From contig NZ_JZJL01000007.1 in the NCBI RefSeq assembly GCF_000971335.1, positions 1-64,000 of the forward strand: DNA of 64,000 bases, in the 5' to 3' direction. Below, piece after piece: positions 63,960 to 64,000 of this stretch (the first letter of the stretch is position 1; every line of letters starts with the position of its first letter). The notes beneath the pieces were generated by a model that saw only the letters and a program-made list of their open reading frames with translations, made no database searches and was not told the DNA's origin. This DNA comes from Chromobacterium vaccinii (GTDB lineage: Bacteria; Pseudomonadota; Gammaproteobacteria; Burkholderiales; Chromobacteriaceae). The translations under genes and the position numbers were made by a program.

Positions 63960-64000
63960 GCGCCGCGAAGGGAAAACAGCGGGCCGCTCCGGCGTTCGGG

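Overview
The window is a GC-rich, gene-dense chromosomal segment with about 61 protein genes. It looks like a Chromobacterium-type betaproteobacterium (Neisseriales): a chitin-oligosaccharide uptake operon, several chemotaxis and c-di-GMP genes, betaproteobacterial-style LPS inner-core genes (waaC-waaA) and a thiC preceded by a TPP riboswitch. The genus is inferred from gene content and codon use, not proven. No rRNA, tRNA, CRISPR array or intact insertion sequence was seen.

Layout. 0-9.4 kb: small housekeeping and accessory genes (DUF3079 protein, secreted metallo-beta-lactamase-fold hydrolase with a divergent LysR regulator, MAPEG protein, an HxlR regulator divergent from a short-chain dehydrogenase with a palindromic operator between them), an AT-rich island with one HEPN-like gene, rlhA and a chemoreceptor. 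9.4-17.1 kb: a six-gene operon of an OprD-type porin, sugar-binding protein, two permeases, a family-3 glycosidase and an ABC ATPase; together they would bring GlcNAc oligosaccharides through the outer and inner membranes and cleave them in the cytoplasm. 17.2-21.2 kb: an unusual three-gene cassette (family-2 glycosyltransferase, sugar oxidoreductase with a long unknown C-terminal part, sugar-efflux-type MFS), the best candidate for an undescribed small biosynthesis-and-export system. 21.3-23.7 kb: a second chemoreceptor and a B3/B4-domain protein. 23.8-29.3 kb: the glycerol regulon glpK-glpF-glpT-glpD on the minus strand, with a shared motif upstream of glpK and glpD. 30-40 kb: pyruvate kinase, a set of small enzymes, an AlkX/YcaQ-type DNA glycosylase homologue, a PtsN-like protein, two convergent diguanylate cyclases (one an oxygen-sensing globin-coupled type), a decayed MocR regulator next to a small inverted-repeat element, and a Spo0M homologue.

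40-51.5 kb: thiC with its riboswitch, an isoaspartyl methyltransferase-rhodanese pair, ung, a CorC-type membrane protein overlapping an AAC(6')-like acetyltransferase, an MccF-like peptidase with a GNAT partner, and LPS core genes. The intergenic region between the LPS glycosyltransferase and waaC (48.7-49.2 kb) carries a striking cluster of DnaA-box sequences and a duplicated 18-bp word. 51.5-64 kb: an exported PheC-like cyclohexadienyl dehydratase translationally coupled to an exported protein that may have a chorismate-lyase-like fold, a CBS protein, an AraC-Ogt repair fusion with an EamA exporter, an OmpR/EnvZ-type two-component pair, two small secreted proteins (one made of a duplicated four-cysteine module), a quinone oxidoreductase, a YqiA-like esterase and the ohrR-ohr peroxide defence pair with two matching operators.

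Most gene assignments rest on recognisable family motifs in the translations. Functions of operons and regulatory sites are inference unless stated.
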